Numbered from the stretch's first letter, positions 17,009 through 26,068 are shown. The stretch is 60,000 bases of DNA from Ardenticatenales bacterium (GCA_020634795.1 JACKAZ010000011.1:1-60000); one strand, 5' to 3'. A program made the numbers and translations. Notes: a model not told the origin generated them from the sequence alone.

Positions 17009-18784
17009 TTAATTCACCCGCTCCATCTGGTAGACCTCGATGATGTCACCCTCTTCGATGTCGTTATACCCCTTGAGGGAGATGCCACATTCGAAGCCTT
17101 GGGCGACCTCGCGCACATCGTCGGTGAAGCGGCGCAACGTTTCGATATCGCCCTCCCACAGCTCTTCTCGACCGCGCAGCAGCCGCGCCTTGGCGTTGCG
17201 CAGCACTTTGCCGTCCAGCACGTAGCAGCCCGCGATCTTGCCACGGCGCACACTGAAGACCTGGCGCACTTCGGCCTTGCCGATCGTGACCGGCTCGTAG
17301 ACCGGGTCGAGCATCCCGCTGACCGCCCGCTCCATGTCGTCGAGCAGTTGATAGATGATATTGTAGGTGCGAATCTCGACATTCTCGCTCTCGGCCCGTT
17401 CGCGCGCGCCACGATCCGGCTCCACCCCGAAGCCGAGCACCACTGCTTCCGACGCCGCCGCCAGCATCACATCGCTTTCGCTGATGGCGCCCGTGTCGGC
17501 GCGCAGCACCTCGATCCGCACCTCTTTGTTGTTCAGCTCTTTCAGCGAATCAGTGATCGGCTCCAGCGAGCCATCGACATCGGCTTTCAGAATCACGTTC
17601 AGCGATTTCACGCTACCCGCCTGCAGTTGGCGGTAGACATCTTCCAGCGTGATGCGAGCGGGGCCGCTGCCCGCCTGCTTCGCCAAGCGTTCTTCGACGA
17701 TGGATCGCGCCAGTTTGTTACTCGCCACCACGCCGAAGCGGTCGCCCGCGCTGGGGGCATCGGGTAGGCCGAGGATCTGGACGGGGGTGCTGGGGCCAGC
17801 GCTCTTGATGCGTTTGCCCTGCCAGTCGAACATGGCACGGATGCGGCCCGCCACGGTGCCCACGACCAGGCTGTCGCCCTGCTTCAGAGTGCCGTTCTGA
17901 ACCAGCAACGTCGCGGTGACTCCCTGTCTGGGGTCGATCACACTCTCGATCACCACGCCCTGCGCGTCGCGGTCGGGGTTGGCGACGATCTCCTCTTGGT
18001 TCATGTCGTTGACGATGAGGATGTAGTCGAGCAGTTCGTCGATGCCCGTGCCTTGCAGGGCAGAGGTGGAGACGACGGGCGTTTCGCCACCATACTGTTC
18101 GGGAATCAGCCCCGCGTCGGCCAGCTCACTGTAGACGCGGTCGGGGTTGGCGTTCTCGCGGTCGATCTTGTTGAGCGCCACAACGATCTGCGCCCCCGCC
18201 GCCCGCACGTGGTCGAGCGCTTCGTAGCTCTGCGGCATCATCCCGTCGTCCGCCGCCACGACCAAGACGGCGATGTCGGCACCGCGTGCCCCGCGACGCC
18301 GCATCGCGGTGAAGGCTTCGTGGCCCGGCGTGTCGATGAAGGTAATGGTGCGCCCCTGTTTCTGCACTTGGTAGGCGCCGATATGCTGGGTGATGCCTCC
18401 TGCTTCGCGGTCGACGACGCGCGTCTGACGAATGCTGTCCAGCAGGGTGGTTTTGCCGTGGTCGACATGGCCCAAAATGGTGACGACGGGGGGACGAGCG
18501 GCTAGCTTATCCTTCGGCTCGTCGCGGTAAAGGCGCATCCGATCGGGCGCGGCAGGCCCTTCGTCAACGACCGGCAGCTCTTCGAATTCGGGTTCGGCTT
18601 CGGCAATGGTGTAACCCATCTCTTCCGAGACCAGAATGGCCGTGTCCAGATCGAGCGTTTGGTTGATGTTGGCCATTACGCCCATGCTCATCAACGCTTT
18701 GATGACGGCAATCGGGTTGTTGTCCAACCGTTCCGCCAATTCGCGGACGGTTAAAGGCTCATCAAGGATGATAGGGTTACTCAT
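17009..18784 (-). CDS. infB: Translation initiation factor IF-2
   Basis: GTPase that brings initiator tRNA to the 30S subunit and promotes subunit joining, 591 aa. It is a short form, with one IF2-N module (TVRELAERL.NNPIAVIKALM at ~12-35), a brief acidic linker, then the G domain (GHVDHGKT at 105-112, DTPGHEAF, NKID) and the C1/C2 domains ending GYNDIEEGDIIEVYQ. The ATG at 18784-18782 has GGAGGAG about 9 bases upstream. Fourth-position gene after nusA and ylxR. Confidence 0.96.
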   Translation of the reverse strand: MSNPIILDEPLTVRELAERLDNNPIAVIKALMSMGVMANINQTLDLDTAILVSEEMGYTIAEAEPEFEELPVVDEGPAAPDRMRLYRDEPKDKLAARPPVVTILGHVDHGKTTLLDSIRQTRVVDREAGGITQHIGAYQVQKQGRTITFIDTPGHEAFTAMRRRGARGADIAVLVVAADDGMMPQSYEALDHVRAAGAQIVVALNKIDRENANPDRVYSELADAGLIPEQYGGETPVVSTSALQGTGIDELLDYILIVNDMNQEEIVANPDRDAQGVVIESVIDPRQGVTATLLVQNGTLKQGDSLVVGTVAGRIRAMFDWQGKRIKSAGPSTPVQILGLPDAPSAGDRFGVVASNKLARSIVEERLAKQAGSGPARITLEDVYRQLQAGSVKSLNVILKADVDGSLEPITDSLKELNNKEVRIEVLRADTGAISESDVMLAAASEAVVLGFGVEPDRGARERAESENVEIRTYNIIYQLLDDMERAVSGMLDPVYEPVTIGKAEVRQVFSVRRGKIAGCYVLDGKVLRNAKARLLRGREELWEGDIETLRRFTDDVREVAQGFECGISLKGYNDIEEGDIIEVYQMERVN

Positions 18785-18877
18785 TCTTCTCTTCTCCTCC
18801 ATCGTTATCCCCGATGCCGTTCCAACGCGAGATCAGTCGTTCATGGGCCTGCTCTCGTGGCGGAGGGGCATCGCGGA

Positions 18878-19165
18878 CTATTCATTTTCTGCTAATTCTT
18901 TGGGCAGTGCAGCGGCGTGCGTGGCGAATTGGTCGCGCGTTGCCCCATCAAGTGCCACTTTCAGCGCCCGATCGACCAAGCGGTGGGCCAGCGCCCGATC
19001 CCAGCAGTGCTGTTGGGCGCACAGGTAAGCGCCCCGGCCCGCGGCCTTCCCCGTCGGGTCGATGGCGACGCTGCCGTCCGCGCCACGCACCAAGCGGATC
19101 AAATCCCGTTTGTGGCGTGCTTCGCGGCAACTGATGCAGCGTCGGCTCGGCTGATGTTTCGCCAT
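18878..19165 (-). CDS. ylxR: YlxR family RNA-binding protein
   Basis: Small basic protein, 95 aa, of the YlxR/DUF448 family, reported to bind RNase P or other RNA. Conserved residues include RRCISCR near the N terminus, KRDLIRLVR, and the GRGAYLC turn, followed by a lysine/arginine-rich helix. Usual place between nusA and infB. The ribosomal-protein-like ylxQ that often accompanies it is missing. Confidence 0.92.
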   Translation of the reverse strand: MAKHQPSRRCISCREARHKRDLIRLVRGADGSVAIDPTGKAAGRGAYLCAQQHCWDRALAHRLVDRALKVALDGATRDQFATHAAALPKELAENE

Positions 19166-19230
19166 CTTACGTCACCGCATCCTGCATGGAACGACGGGGC
19201 AGCCCCCAGACGCTGCCCCGCATTTCACCC

Positions 19231-21009
19231 TTACCAATTTTTGTCCTCGCTCCACGGGCGAGGCGAGCGACTGGGCTTGCCCCGCTTGCGACTGCTGCTG
19301 GAGGCGTCGCTGTCGTCATCCTCCCAGCCGCCGCGCGAGGAGCGCTTGCCGGGGCCCTGTTGGCCCTTCCTGCTCTTCTTTTTCTTGTCGCGCCGATTGC
19401 GCTCCAACGTCTCATCCAGCGATTGGGCTTCGCCCCGCTCGTTGAGGGTGTAGAACGGGAGGCCGAGGGGCGATTGTGGCGTTTCCGCCACCTCTTCTTC
19501 CTCGTAATCGTCCTCTTCGTCCAGCCAGTCGTCGTAAGAGGGCTGCGGTTGGGGCGCTGCTTTCGGCGTTGGCTTGGGCGCTGGCTTCCGTTGTTCGGGC
19601 ATCGACGCGGGCGCAGGTTGCGCCTTGGCGGGCGGCGTTTTCTCGACAACGTCCGGCGCGGGTTGCGCTTGGGTCGGCGCCGCTTTTTGCACCGGTTCCG
19701 GCGCGGCATCGACCTTGCTCACTCCCTCGTCCGCTGGCGCGGCCACCGCTTCTTCCGCCGGGGCCAGCTCGTCAAAGGCCAGCTTGTCGGCAGCGGTCGG
19801 CGCGACACTCTCCGTGACTGCGTCCGCTGCGGGCGCGGCCTGGGCTTCGGCCAACAATGCTTCGGCAGCGGCCAAGCGCTCGGCCTCTTCCTGACGTTGG
19901 CGGGCCACCTTGGCCTCGTAGGCAGCGTGGCGGGCGGCCAGCCGATCCCGCTCTTCGTGCATCTCGCTGGCGTTCTTGATGTCGATCCGCCAGCCGGTCA
20001 GCTTGGCGGCCAAGCGGGCGTTCTGCCCCTCCTTGCCGATGGCAAGGGAGAGTTGGCGATCCGGCACCACCACGACGGCAGTACGACCCTCCTCGTTGCC
20101 CGGATCGAGCAACGTTTCCATCACCTTGGCCGGGCTGAGCGCATTGGCGACGTAGATCGACTCGTCGGGGCTCCAGGCCACCACGTCGATCTTCTCGCCG
20201 TTCAGCTCGTTCACGATATTTTGGATGCGGATGCCCTTCATGCCGACACAGGCGCCGACCGGATCGACCCCCGGCTGCATTGCCGCGACGGCCACCTTCG
20301 AACGCGCGCCCGGTTCGCGGGCGATGGCGCGTACCTCGACCGTCCCGTTGGCGATCTCTGGCACCTCCATCTCCAGCAGACGGCGCAACATCTCTTTGTG
20401 GGTCCGGCTCAGCGTGATTTGCGGCCCGCGCGTAACGCGGTTGACATCGGAGACGAAGCCCCGCACCCGCTGACCGACGCGGTACCGTTCGTTCGGAAGC
20501 TGTTCGCTGACGGGCATCACCGCCTCGACCTTGCCCAAGCTCAGACGAACCAAGCCGTTGCGCGAATCGACCGATTGGACCGTGCCGAGCACGATTTCGC
20601 CCTCGCGGCTGGAATATTCATGGAAAGCGCGATCCCGTTCGGCCTCGCGGATCCGTTGCAGAATGACCTGCTTGGCCGTCTGGGCCGCGATGCGTCCAAA
20701 GTTGCGCGGGGTCCGTTCCTCGCGCAGCGTGTCCCCCACCGCGACATGGTCGCCAAACTTGGCCTGGGCCTCGTCCAACGCCAGTTGCGAGCTGTCGTCC
20801 TCAACCTCGTCGACCACCCGCCAATCCACAAAAACACGCGCCTCGCCCGTGGTGCGATCCATCTCAACTTCGATGTTGGGATCATGCTCGAAATCACGGC
20901 GATAGGCCGCTTGCAAGGCGGTTTCGATCGCGTCAAAGACGACATCTTTACTCAAATCGCGCTGATGGCAGAGCGCGTTTAGCGCCATCATAAATTCATT
21001 GTTACGCAT
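19231..21009 (-). CDS. nusA: Transcription elongation/antitermination factor NusA with long acidic-to-basic tail
   Basis: 592 aa. The N-terminal RNA-polymerase-binding domain, S1 domain (GEIVLGTVQSVD), and KH1/KH2 (DPVGACVGMKGIRIQNIVNEL and RQLSLAIGKEGQNARLAAKLTGW) end near residue 345. Then come an Ala/Glu coiled helix, an Ala-Pro-rich linker, an acidic stretch (DDWLDEEDDYEEEE) and a very basic Ser/Lys/Arg end, about 240 residues in all and absent from standard NusA. AGGAGG precedes the ATG. No rimP gene stands upstream; the promoter does. Confidence 0.95.
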   Translation of the reverse strand: MRNNEFMMALNALCHQRDLSKDVVFDAIETALQAAYRRDFEHDPNIEVEMDRTTGEARVFVDWRVVDEVEDDSSQLALDEAQAKFGDHVAVGDTLREERTPRNFGRIAAQTAKQVILQRIREAERDRAFHEYSSREGEIVLGTVQSVDSRNGLVRLSLGKVEAVMPVSEQLPNERYRVGQRVRGFVSDVNRVTRGPQITLSRTHKEMLRRLLEMEVPEIANGTVEVRAIAREPGARSKVAVAAMQPGVDPVGACVGMKGIRIQNIVNELNGEKIDVVAWSPDESIYVANALSPAKVMETLLDPGNEEGRTAVVVVPDRQLSLAIGKEGQNARLAAKLTGWRIDIKNASEMHEERDRLAARHAAYEAKVARQRQEEAERLAAAEALLAEAQAAPAADAVTESVAPTAADKLAFDELAPAEEAVAAPADEGVSKVDAAPEPVQKAAPTQAQPAPDVVEKTPPAKAQPAPASMPEQRKPAPKPTPKAAPQPQPSYDDWLDEEDDYEEEEVAETPQSPLGLPFYTLNERGEAQSLDETLERNRRDKKKKSRKGQQGPGKRSSRGGWEDDDSDASSSSRKRGKPSRSPRPWSEDKNW

Positions 21010-21068
21010 CGCTCTTGGCCTCCTACACCACCCTATTTTTGTTTAGACACAAGGCCCTACAAGCAGAA

Positions 21069-21088
21069 AAGTGGGGCAGGCCCCACTT
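21069..21088 (-). promoter_or_regulatory. Hairpin in the nusA leader (possible attenuator)
   Basis: A perfect 8-bp stem (AAGTGGGG / CCCCACTT) with a 4-base loop, lying in the predicted ~100-base nusA leader. On the minus strand the stem is followed by TTTTC, so it resembles a weak intrinsic terminator. NusA stimulates pausing and termination, so feedback is plausible (inference). Confidence 0.5.
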
Positions 21089-21118
21089 CTCAGGTACGAG
21101 AGTGCTATTCTGGTGAGG

Positions 21119-21147
21119 ATTATACACCCGTGAGCGAGGTTAGGCAA
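21119..21147 (-). promoter_or_regulatory. Sigma70-type promoter of the nusA-infB-truB-ribF cluster
   Basis: Minus strand: TTGCCT (21147-21142), exactly 17 bases, then TATAAT (21124-21119). Predicted start near 21112, about 100 bases upstream of the nusA ATG. Confidence 0.75.
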
Positions 21148-21149
21148 AC

Positions 21150-21411
21150 GATGGGTGGATTCGGGGTGTACGCACGAGTGGTGCCGCGTTTTAGAGGAGC
21201 GCGCTTCCACAAAAGAAGGAGCGGAGGGAGCGGAAGGAGCGGGGAGATCATCAGGGCGGCTATCCTTGCACCGCCCCTGTCGGTCCAGTAACTCCCTTCG
21301 ACTTTGCGCAGGGCAGGCGCCTCACGTCACGGGCCGATAACAGCCCGCAGACGCTTGGGTAGCACGACTGGTGCCTACAGCCGGTGGATCGAGTCGGCGT
21401 AGTGATTCGTT
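21150..21411. other. nusA-rho divergent spacer
   Basis: No gene seen. Contains a low-complexity run of GGAGCGG/AGGGAGCGG-like units at about 21220-21245, and a fragment CTCCCTTCGAC..GCGCAGGGCAGGC at 21291-21312 that resembles the dispersed CCCTTCGCTTCGCTCAGGGC repeat. Confidence 0.5.
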
Positions 21412-21440
21412 TTGACCAAATAGAGAGAGTAAAGTATACT
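21412..21440 (+). promoter_or_regulatory. Sigma70-type promoter of rho
   Basis: TTGACC (21412-21417), 17 bases, TATACT (21435-21440). Predicted start near 21447, leaving a leader of about 235 bases before the rho start. A long untranslated, C-rich leader fits the Rho-dependent autogenous attenuation known for rho genes. Confidence 0.7.
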
Positions 21441-21681
21441 AATTATGGTACGTCGTCAACGAACCGTATGACCGCTACGTACTTGTCGCACAGCCGTTCC
21501 CCCCTTTCGGACATTTTCCCTGCAATTTCTGTCATTGCGCCTGTCGTGGCTGCGTTGCTATGCCGTGCGGCATGACTCAGTTGCTGTTATCTCTACCCAA
21601 TCAGGCACCCACCCGTCACGTTTGCGATGTCGGTGCATGGCGTTCGAACCGCCCTGGCCCATTTGGAGTATTCGACCCACT

Positions 21682-22932
21682 ATGGATATTGCACAACTCG
21701 AGCGGATGACGCTGAGCGACTTACAAGAAGTTGCGCGTGGCATGGAAATGAGCGGCTATAGTCGGCTCAAAAAGCATGATCTCATGTTTCGGGTGCTACG
21801 AGAAAAGGCCGAAAAGAAGGGACATACCTTTGGCGGCGGGGTGCTCGACATTGTACAGGATGGGATTGGCTTCCTGCGTGCCGAGCATCTGCTGCCCGGC
21901 CCCCAGGATGTCTATGTCTCTCAATCGCAAATCCGCCGCTTCGGCTTGCGCACGGGCGATATGGTGATCGGCCAGGTCCGCGATCCGAAGGAAAACGAGA
22001 AGTATTATGGCTTGATCCGGGTTGAAGCGGTCAATGGGGTGAACCCCGAGCAGGCCAAGAAGCGGCCCCACTTCGAAAAGTTGACCCCCATCTTCCCCCG
22101 CGAACAGATTATGACCGCCACCGACCCCAAGATTCTCGCCACCCGCATGATCGACATCCTCTCCCCGATCGGGCGCGGCCAACGCGGGATGATCGTCTCG
22201 CCGCCGAAGGCGGGGAAGACGACGATCCTCAAGCAGATCGCGAATGGCATGACAGAAAACCACACCGATCTCCATATGATGATCGTGCTGATCGGGGAAC
22301 GGCCGGAAGAGGTGACGGACATGGACCGCTCGGTCGAGGCCGAGGTCTTCGCCAGCACCTTCGACGAGCCGGTGCAGAGCCACGTTCAGGTCGCTGAGAT
22401 GGCGTTGGAGCGAGCCAAACGGTTGACCGAGTCGGGGCGGGATGTAGTGATCCTGCTCGACTCGATTACGCGTCTGGCGCGCGCCTACAACCTGACCGTG
22501 CCACAGAGTGGGCGTACCTTGTCGGGGGGGATCGACCCCGCCGCCCTCTATCCGCCGAAGCGATTCTTTGGCGCGGCCCGCAACGTGGAAGAAGGGGGCA
22601 GTCTGACGATCATGGCGACGGCGTTGGTCGACACGGGCAGCCGTATGGACGATGTCGTCTATGAGGAGTTCAAGGGGACCGGCAATATGGAGCTGCATCT
22701 GAACCGCCGCCTCGCGGAACGCCGCATCTACCCCGCCTTTGACATCGAGCGTTCCAGCACGCGGCGCGAGGAGTTATTGCTGGCGCGTGACACCCTGCAA
22801 AAATCGTGGACCTTGCGTCGCATGATCAGTGCCCTGGGGGGCACGGAAGGGTACGAGGCGATGGTCCAACGGATGGAAAAAACCAAGAACAACGACGAAT
22901 TTTTGGCCACCCTCAACGTCGATATCCTCTAA
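21682..22932 (+). CDS. rho: Transcription termination factor Rho
   Basis: Hexameric RNA-dependent ATPase that ends transcription, 416 aa. It has the N-terminal helix-extended part (MTLSDLQEVARGMEMSGYSRLKKHDLM), the RNA-binding cold-shock-like fold with GFLR, and the ATPase P-loop PPKAGKT at 174-180, plus the Q-loop/R-loop region DSITRLARAYN and GGIDPAALYPPKRFFGAARN. The ATG at 21682 is chosen because family proteins begin here; the frame is open back to 21535 but that part looks non-coding. Divergent from nusA. Confidence 0.96.
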   Translation: MDIAQLERMTLSDLQEVARGMEMSGYSRLKKHDLMFRVLREKAEKKGHTFGGGVLDIVQDGIGFLRAEHLLPGPQDVYVSQSQIRRFGLRTGDMVIGQVRDPKENEKYYGLIRVEAVNGVNPEQAKKRPHFEKLTPIFPREQIMTATDPKILATRMIDILSPIGRGQRGMIVSPPKAGKTTILKQIANGMTENHTDLHMMIVLIGERPEEVTDMDRSVEAEVFASTFDEPVQSHVQVAEMALERAKRLTESGRDVVILLDSITRLARAYNLTVPQSGRTLSGGIDPAALYPPKRFFGAARNVEEGGSLTIMATALVDTGSRMDDVVYEEFKGTGNMELHLNRRLAERRIYPAFDIERSSTRREELLLARDTLQKSWTLRRMISALGGTEGYEAMVQRMEKTKNNDEFLATLNVDIL

Positions 22933-22950
22933 AATCGCCGCGATTCCCCG

Positions 22951-22980
22951 ATCGCCCGTGCGTGACGCGCGGGCGATTTG
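22951..22980 (+). terminator. Probable terminator after rho
   Basis: An 8-bp stem ATCGCCCG (22951-22958) pairs with CGGGCGAT (22970-22977), followed only by TTTG. Position, 18 bases after the stop codon, supports it; the weak T tract lowers confidence. Confidence 0.5.
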
Positions 22981-23046
22981 TCGGTCGATTGCCCTACGAT
23001 TCGCCTACGAGCCTCCACTTTTCCGCCCCCTATCAACTGATGTGGG

Positions 23047-23074
23047 TTGCAATTTTCTCAATATCCCGTATAAT
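23047..23074 (+). promoter_or_regulatory. Promoter of the LysM-M23 gene
   Basis: TTGCAA (23047-23052), 16 bases, perfect TATAAT (23069-23074). Predicted start near 23081, about 135 bases upstream of the gene. Confidence 0.65.
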
Positions 23075-23215
23075 CGGCGGAACTTTGTGGGTAGTTGAAC
23101 TTTTTACAAAAGGCTTGAACCGTTCATCTACACCATTTTGTACCCATCCCTTGATCGGCCGCTCGCCGCATTGCGGCCCGTCATTACGCTATCAACCTTT
23201 CCTAGGAAATTGAAT

Positions 23216-24532
23216 ATGGCTGACTATCGAGCGACTTCTACGCTACGCGCTGTCAAATCGCGTGAGAAAGAGCACGAAGGCTCTCCACATAGCCCAACCT
23301 TATCCACTCCTAAAAAATCTGTCGATTTCGCTTCACTTCTGCGCCGCATCCATGTCTATGCGCGCTATTTGCGTCGCCTCCGCCATGACCTCCCCCTGAT
23401 CTCCCGCTACTCCGTCCACGGTGTGGTGCTGCTGTTGGCGGTGGCGGTCAGCCAATTCTTCGCCGCGGATCTCTCGGGATGGCTCAACGATGGGATTCGT
23501 CCCGAAAGCACGGTCGTTTCCGATGACGGCACGGTCGCGTGGACGCAGGTTGAAGGGGCCAACGACAACGCCCTGTTGGACTGGGGGGTGGCGCCGCAAA
23601 CGATCATTCCCGAATATGCCGCGCTTGAACGGCAGGAACCCCTGACCTATACGGTGCAGGACGGGGATACCCCCGCCAGCATCGCCGCGCTCTTCGGCTT
23701 GCAGCCCGGCAGCATCGTCTGGACCAATCAATCGGACGATGCCGAAGAGGGCCAGTTCTTGCTGGCGACGGGGCAGCCATTGACCATCCCGCCGGTGGAT
23801 GGCGTTGTATACACGGTGGAGCCGGGTGACACGGTCGCCAGCGTTGCCGAAGCGTACAACGTCGAACCTTCGGCGATTCAGGCGTTTGCGGGCAACGGTC
23901 TGGACCCTGCCGCGCCCGCCCCATTGGTGGTGGGTCAACAGTTGGTCGTCCCTGGCGGTCGGATCGAGTACAGCCCCCCGCCACCGCCACCGATCCCCAC
24001 CGCTGTCCCTCAGACAAGTACGGCATCGAGCAGCAGTTCCTCTAGCTCCAGTAGCGCCAGCAGTTCCAGTAGCGCCAGCAGCGCCAGTAGCGCCAGCAGT
24101 TCCAGCAGCTCTAGCAGTGCGAGTAGCTCCAGCAGCACGGCAGCGACCCAAAGCTCCGGCTACGGTGGATCGACGGGTTATTTCCGCTGGCCGACGGTGG
24201 GGCGCATTACCCAATGGTCCAGTTCGTGGCACACCGCGCTCGATATCGCGAACAGCACCGGCACGGCGATCTATGCCGCGGATGGCGGGTGTCTGGTCTG
24301 GTCGGGGTGGGATAACACGGGCTACGGCTACTCAATGGTGATCGACCATGGCAACCTGCGAACCCGTTACGGCCACATGTCACGCCTCTACTACAGCTAT
24401 GGTGACTGTGTGAACAAGGGCACGGTGATCGGTCTGATGGGTTCCACCGGCAACTCGACCGGACCGCACCTCCACTTCGAAGTAATAATCGAAGGGTACG
24501 GGCGCGTTAACCCGATCGGCTATCTGCCGTAA
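23216..24532 (+). CDS. LysM and M23 endopeptidase cell-wall hydrolase
   Basis: 438 aa. A basic N-terminal part is followed by one membrane anchor (about 66-86), then two LysM peptidoglycan-binding repeats (starting LTYTVQDGDT ~143 and VYTVEPGDT ~200), a Pro patch, a 45-residue Ser/Ala linker (~270-315), and an M23 metalloendopeptidase. Zinc ligands H339, D343 and H420 (HLHFE at 418-422) are all present, so it should be active, cleaving peptidoglycan cross-bridges outside the membrane. ATG at 23216 with TAGGAAA upstream; a strong promoter and terminator bracket it as a single-gene unit. Confidence 0.9.
   Translation: MADYRATSTLRAVKSREKEHEGSPHSPTLSTPKKSVDFASLLRRIHVYARYLRRLRHDLPLISRYSVHGVVLLLAVAVSQFFAADLSGWLNDGIRPESTVVSDDGTVAWTQVEGANDNALLDWGVAPQTIIPEYAALERQEPLTYTVQDGDTPASIAALFGLQPGSIVWTNQSDDAEEGQFLLATGQPLTIPPVDGVVYTVEPGDTVASVAEAYNVEPSAIQAFAGNGLDPAAPAPLVVGQQLVVPGGRIEYSPPPPPPIPTAVPQTSTASSSSSSSSSSASSSSSASSASSASSSSSSSSASSSSSTAATQSSGYGGSTGYFRWPTVGRITQWSSSWHTALDIANSTGTAIYAADGGCLVWSGWDNTGYGYSMVIDHGNLRTRYGHMSRLYYSYGDCVNKGTVIGLMGSTGNSTGPHLHFEVIIEGYGRVNPIGYLP
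24024..24145 (+). repeat. Ser/Ala-codon repeat in the hydrolase linker
   Basis: Degenerate tandem blocks of AGCAGTTCC, AGTAGCGCC and similar trinucleotide runs encode the poly-Ser/Ala linker. Mixed AGC/AGT/TCC codons suggest selection on protein length or composition more than recent slippage. Confidence 0.8.
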
Positions 24533-24549
24533 ACGCCCTCGCAAATCGA

Positions 24550-24579
24550 AACGCCCTCGCAAGCGCGGGGGCGTTTTTT
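24550..24579 (+). terminator. Intrinsic terminator of the LysM-M23 gene
   Basis: An 11-bp stem (AACGCCCTCGC / GCGGGGGCGTT, one G-T pair) with a 4-base loop, running into six T residues at 24574-24579. Confidence 0.9.
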
Positions 24580-24839
24580 GTGATGGGCCTCTGTCTCTGT
24601 GGGCCCTATGCCAGTCGTCGTACCGGGGCGAGAGGCTTTGGGCATGGGGAATGGCGAATCGGGTGGTGCGAAGGCTGTTTCATCGTGCTGCCAACGCGAA
24701 TCGAGAATCGGGGCACCTCGCTCAACAGGGATGTGCAATGACCAAGCTCCTTCAGCTTCGTCGCGGTACGACGGCCCGGCGGGGCCGCTTCGACTGGCAA
24801 GCCCCTTAAACGCTTTCACACCCGTACACCTTCACACCT
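24580..24839. other. Intergenic stretch before panE, no gene seen
   Basis: Contains ATGGGGAATGGCGAATCGGG at 24644-24663, one of several AATGGCGAATGG-like motifs between genes in this window, and tandem CTTTCACACC / CTTCACACC / CTTCACC units at 24812-24843 ending at the panE stop. No open frame has a ribosome site. Confidence 0.5.
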
Positions 24840-25883
24840 TCACCTCCGCAACGCCGCCAACAACGCCGCTGGGTCGTCGCGGAAGGTATCGCGGGGCAGA
24901 CGGCGCTCGGCCAACGCCAACACAAGGCGGGTCAGCGCATCGTTCAAGGGGGTGGCAATGCCCAACGCCTCGCCCTGCGCCGCCACCGCGCCGTTCAGCA
25001 CGCTGACCTCGCTCTGCTCCTGCCCGGCTTCGAGCGCGAGGTAGAGCGAGGGCATCTTGCCGCCGCGTCCCCCCGCGACCATCCGTTGCATGATTGGGCG
25101 CGTCAGCCAGAGCGGCAGTGCAAAAAGCGCCGTCATCTGCGGTCGCACGGGGTAGCCGGGCAGCGAGGTCAGCTTCAGTCCCAGCGCTTGCATCACGGCA
25201 TCTGCCTCGCGCAAGGCGCCGATTTCAACGCGGTAGAGGCGCGGATCGGCCAGGGTTTGAGCCGGAGGCCAACCGAGCAAAGCGCTACTGGCGTTGCCAA
25301 TCATGTTGAGCAGCAGCTTCGACCATTTCATCGAAGCGGCATCATCGCATTGCCGCGCCCGAAAACCCGCGCTTTGCAAGGTGTCGAGCAAGGGCTGGAC
25401 CGGGGGGCCACCGTTGGGGTCCCACGCGGCCAAGGCGATGCCTCCCTTATCATGGCTGGCAAGGTGGGCCGGGCCGATCACTTCCACCGGTGTGGTGATC
25501 GAGGCCGCCACGACCCGATCGGCGCCGACCGCTTCCGCCGTCAACGCTTCGCTGCCCACCCCGTTCTGGAAGGTGACCAGAGGCGGTAACGGCCCGTTCC
25601 AAGCGTTCAATTCTGCCAACAGCGCGGGCAGGGCATGAAAACGGGGCGTAAGGAACAGCCAATCATAGGGGTCAGCCGCCAGCGCGTCGGTCAGCGCGGT
25701 GTGGACAACGGCGGCGCGTGTGACCAGCAGTTCGTCCCCCAATTGCAGACGCAAGCCGTCGCGGGCCACCGCTTCTTGCAGCCACGGGCGCCCTACCAGC
25801 GTCAAATCGTGGCCTGCCCGTGCCAGCCGCGTCGCCAGCAAACCACCGATCGCGCCCGCGCCAACGATTAAGATGCGGGCCAT
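24840..25883 (-). CDS. panE: Ketopantoate reductase family protein
   Basis: NADPH-dependent 2-dehydropantoate 2-reductase family, 347 aa, the pantothenate/CoA pathway step from ketopantoate to pantoate. N-terminal Rossmann motif ILIVGAGAIGGLLATRLARAG, the middle TFQNGVGSEALT, and the C-terminal helical domain with the catalytic lysine region MKWSKLLLNMIGN. ATG at 25883-25881. It stands alone with no other pan genes nearby. PanE-like proteins of other specificity exist, so the exact substrate is inferred. Confidence 0.85.
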   Translation of the reverse strand: MARILIVGAGAIGGLLATRLARAGHDLTLVGRPWLQEAVARDGLRLQLGDELLVTRAAVVHTALTDALAADPYDWLFLTPRFHALPALLAELNAWNGPLPPLVTFQNGVGSEALTAEAVGADRVVAASITTPVEVIGPAHLASHDKGGIALAAWDPNGGPPVQPLLDTLQSAGFRARQCDDAASMKWSKLLLNMIGNASSALLGWPPAQTLADPRLYRVEIGALREADAVMQALGLKLTSLPGYPVRPQMTALFALPLWLTRPIMQRMVAGGRGGKMPSLYLALEAGQEQSEVSVLNGAVAAQGEALGIATPLNDALTRLVLALAERRLPRDTFRDDPAALLAALRR

Positions 25884-25954
25884 GGTTGAACGAGAAACAA
25901 GAAGCGTTGGAAGGAGAGACAGAAAGGGCGGAAGAGGAAAAAGCGCAGGAAACC

Positions 25955-25980
25955 GTGAGTTAGGGGTGAAGCGTTGAAGC
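25955..25980 (-). repeat. Decayed piece of the 9-bp repeat module upstream of panE
   Basis: GTGAGTTAGGGGTGAAGCG followed by TTGAAGC resembles the GGAGTTAGGCG and AAGCGTTGAGG blocks of the module near obg, in the orientation expected for the minus-strand gene panE. Confidence 0.35.
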
Positions 25981-26068
25981 GCCCCCTGAGCGTCAAGGGT
26001 AATGCCTTCGCCATTCGCCCGCCCCGCTCGGCCTCATCGGATGGGGCGGGAAATGAAGGCACCAACGG

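Noticed and set aside
19186..20982. A 598-codon open frame on the plus strand opposite nusA
   Set aside because: It mirrors nusA codon for codon, has no ribosome site and its translation is Arg/Leu/Gly/His-rich without a family. High GC makes such antisense frames common here.
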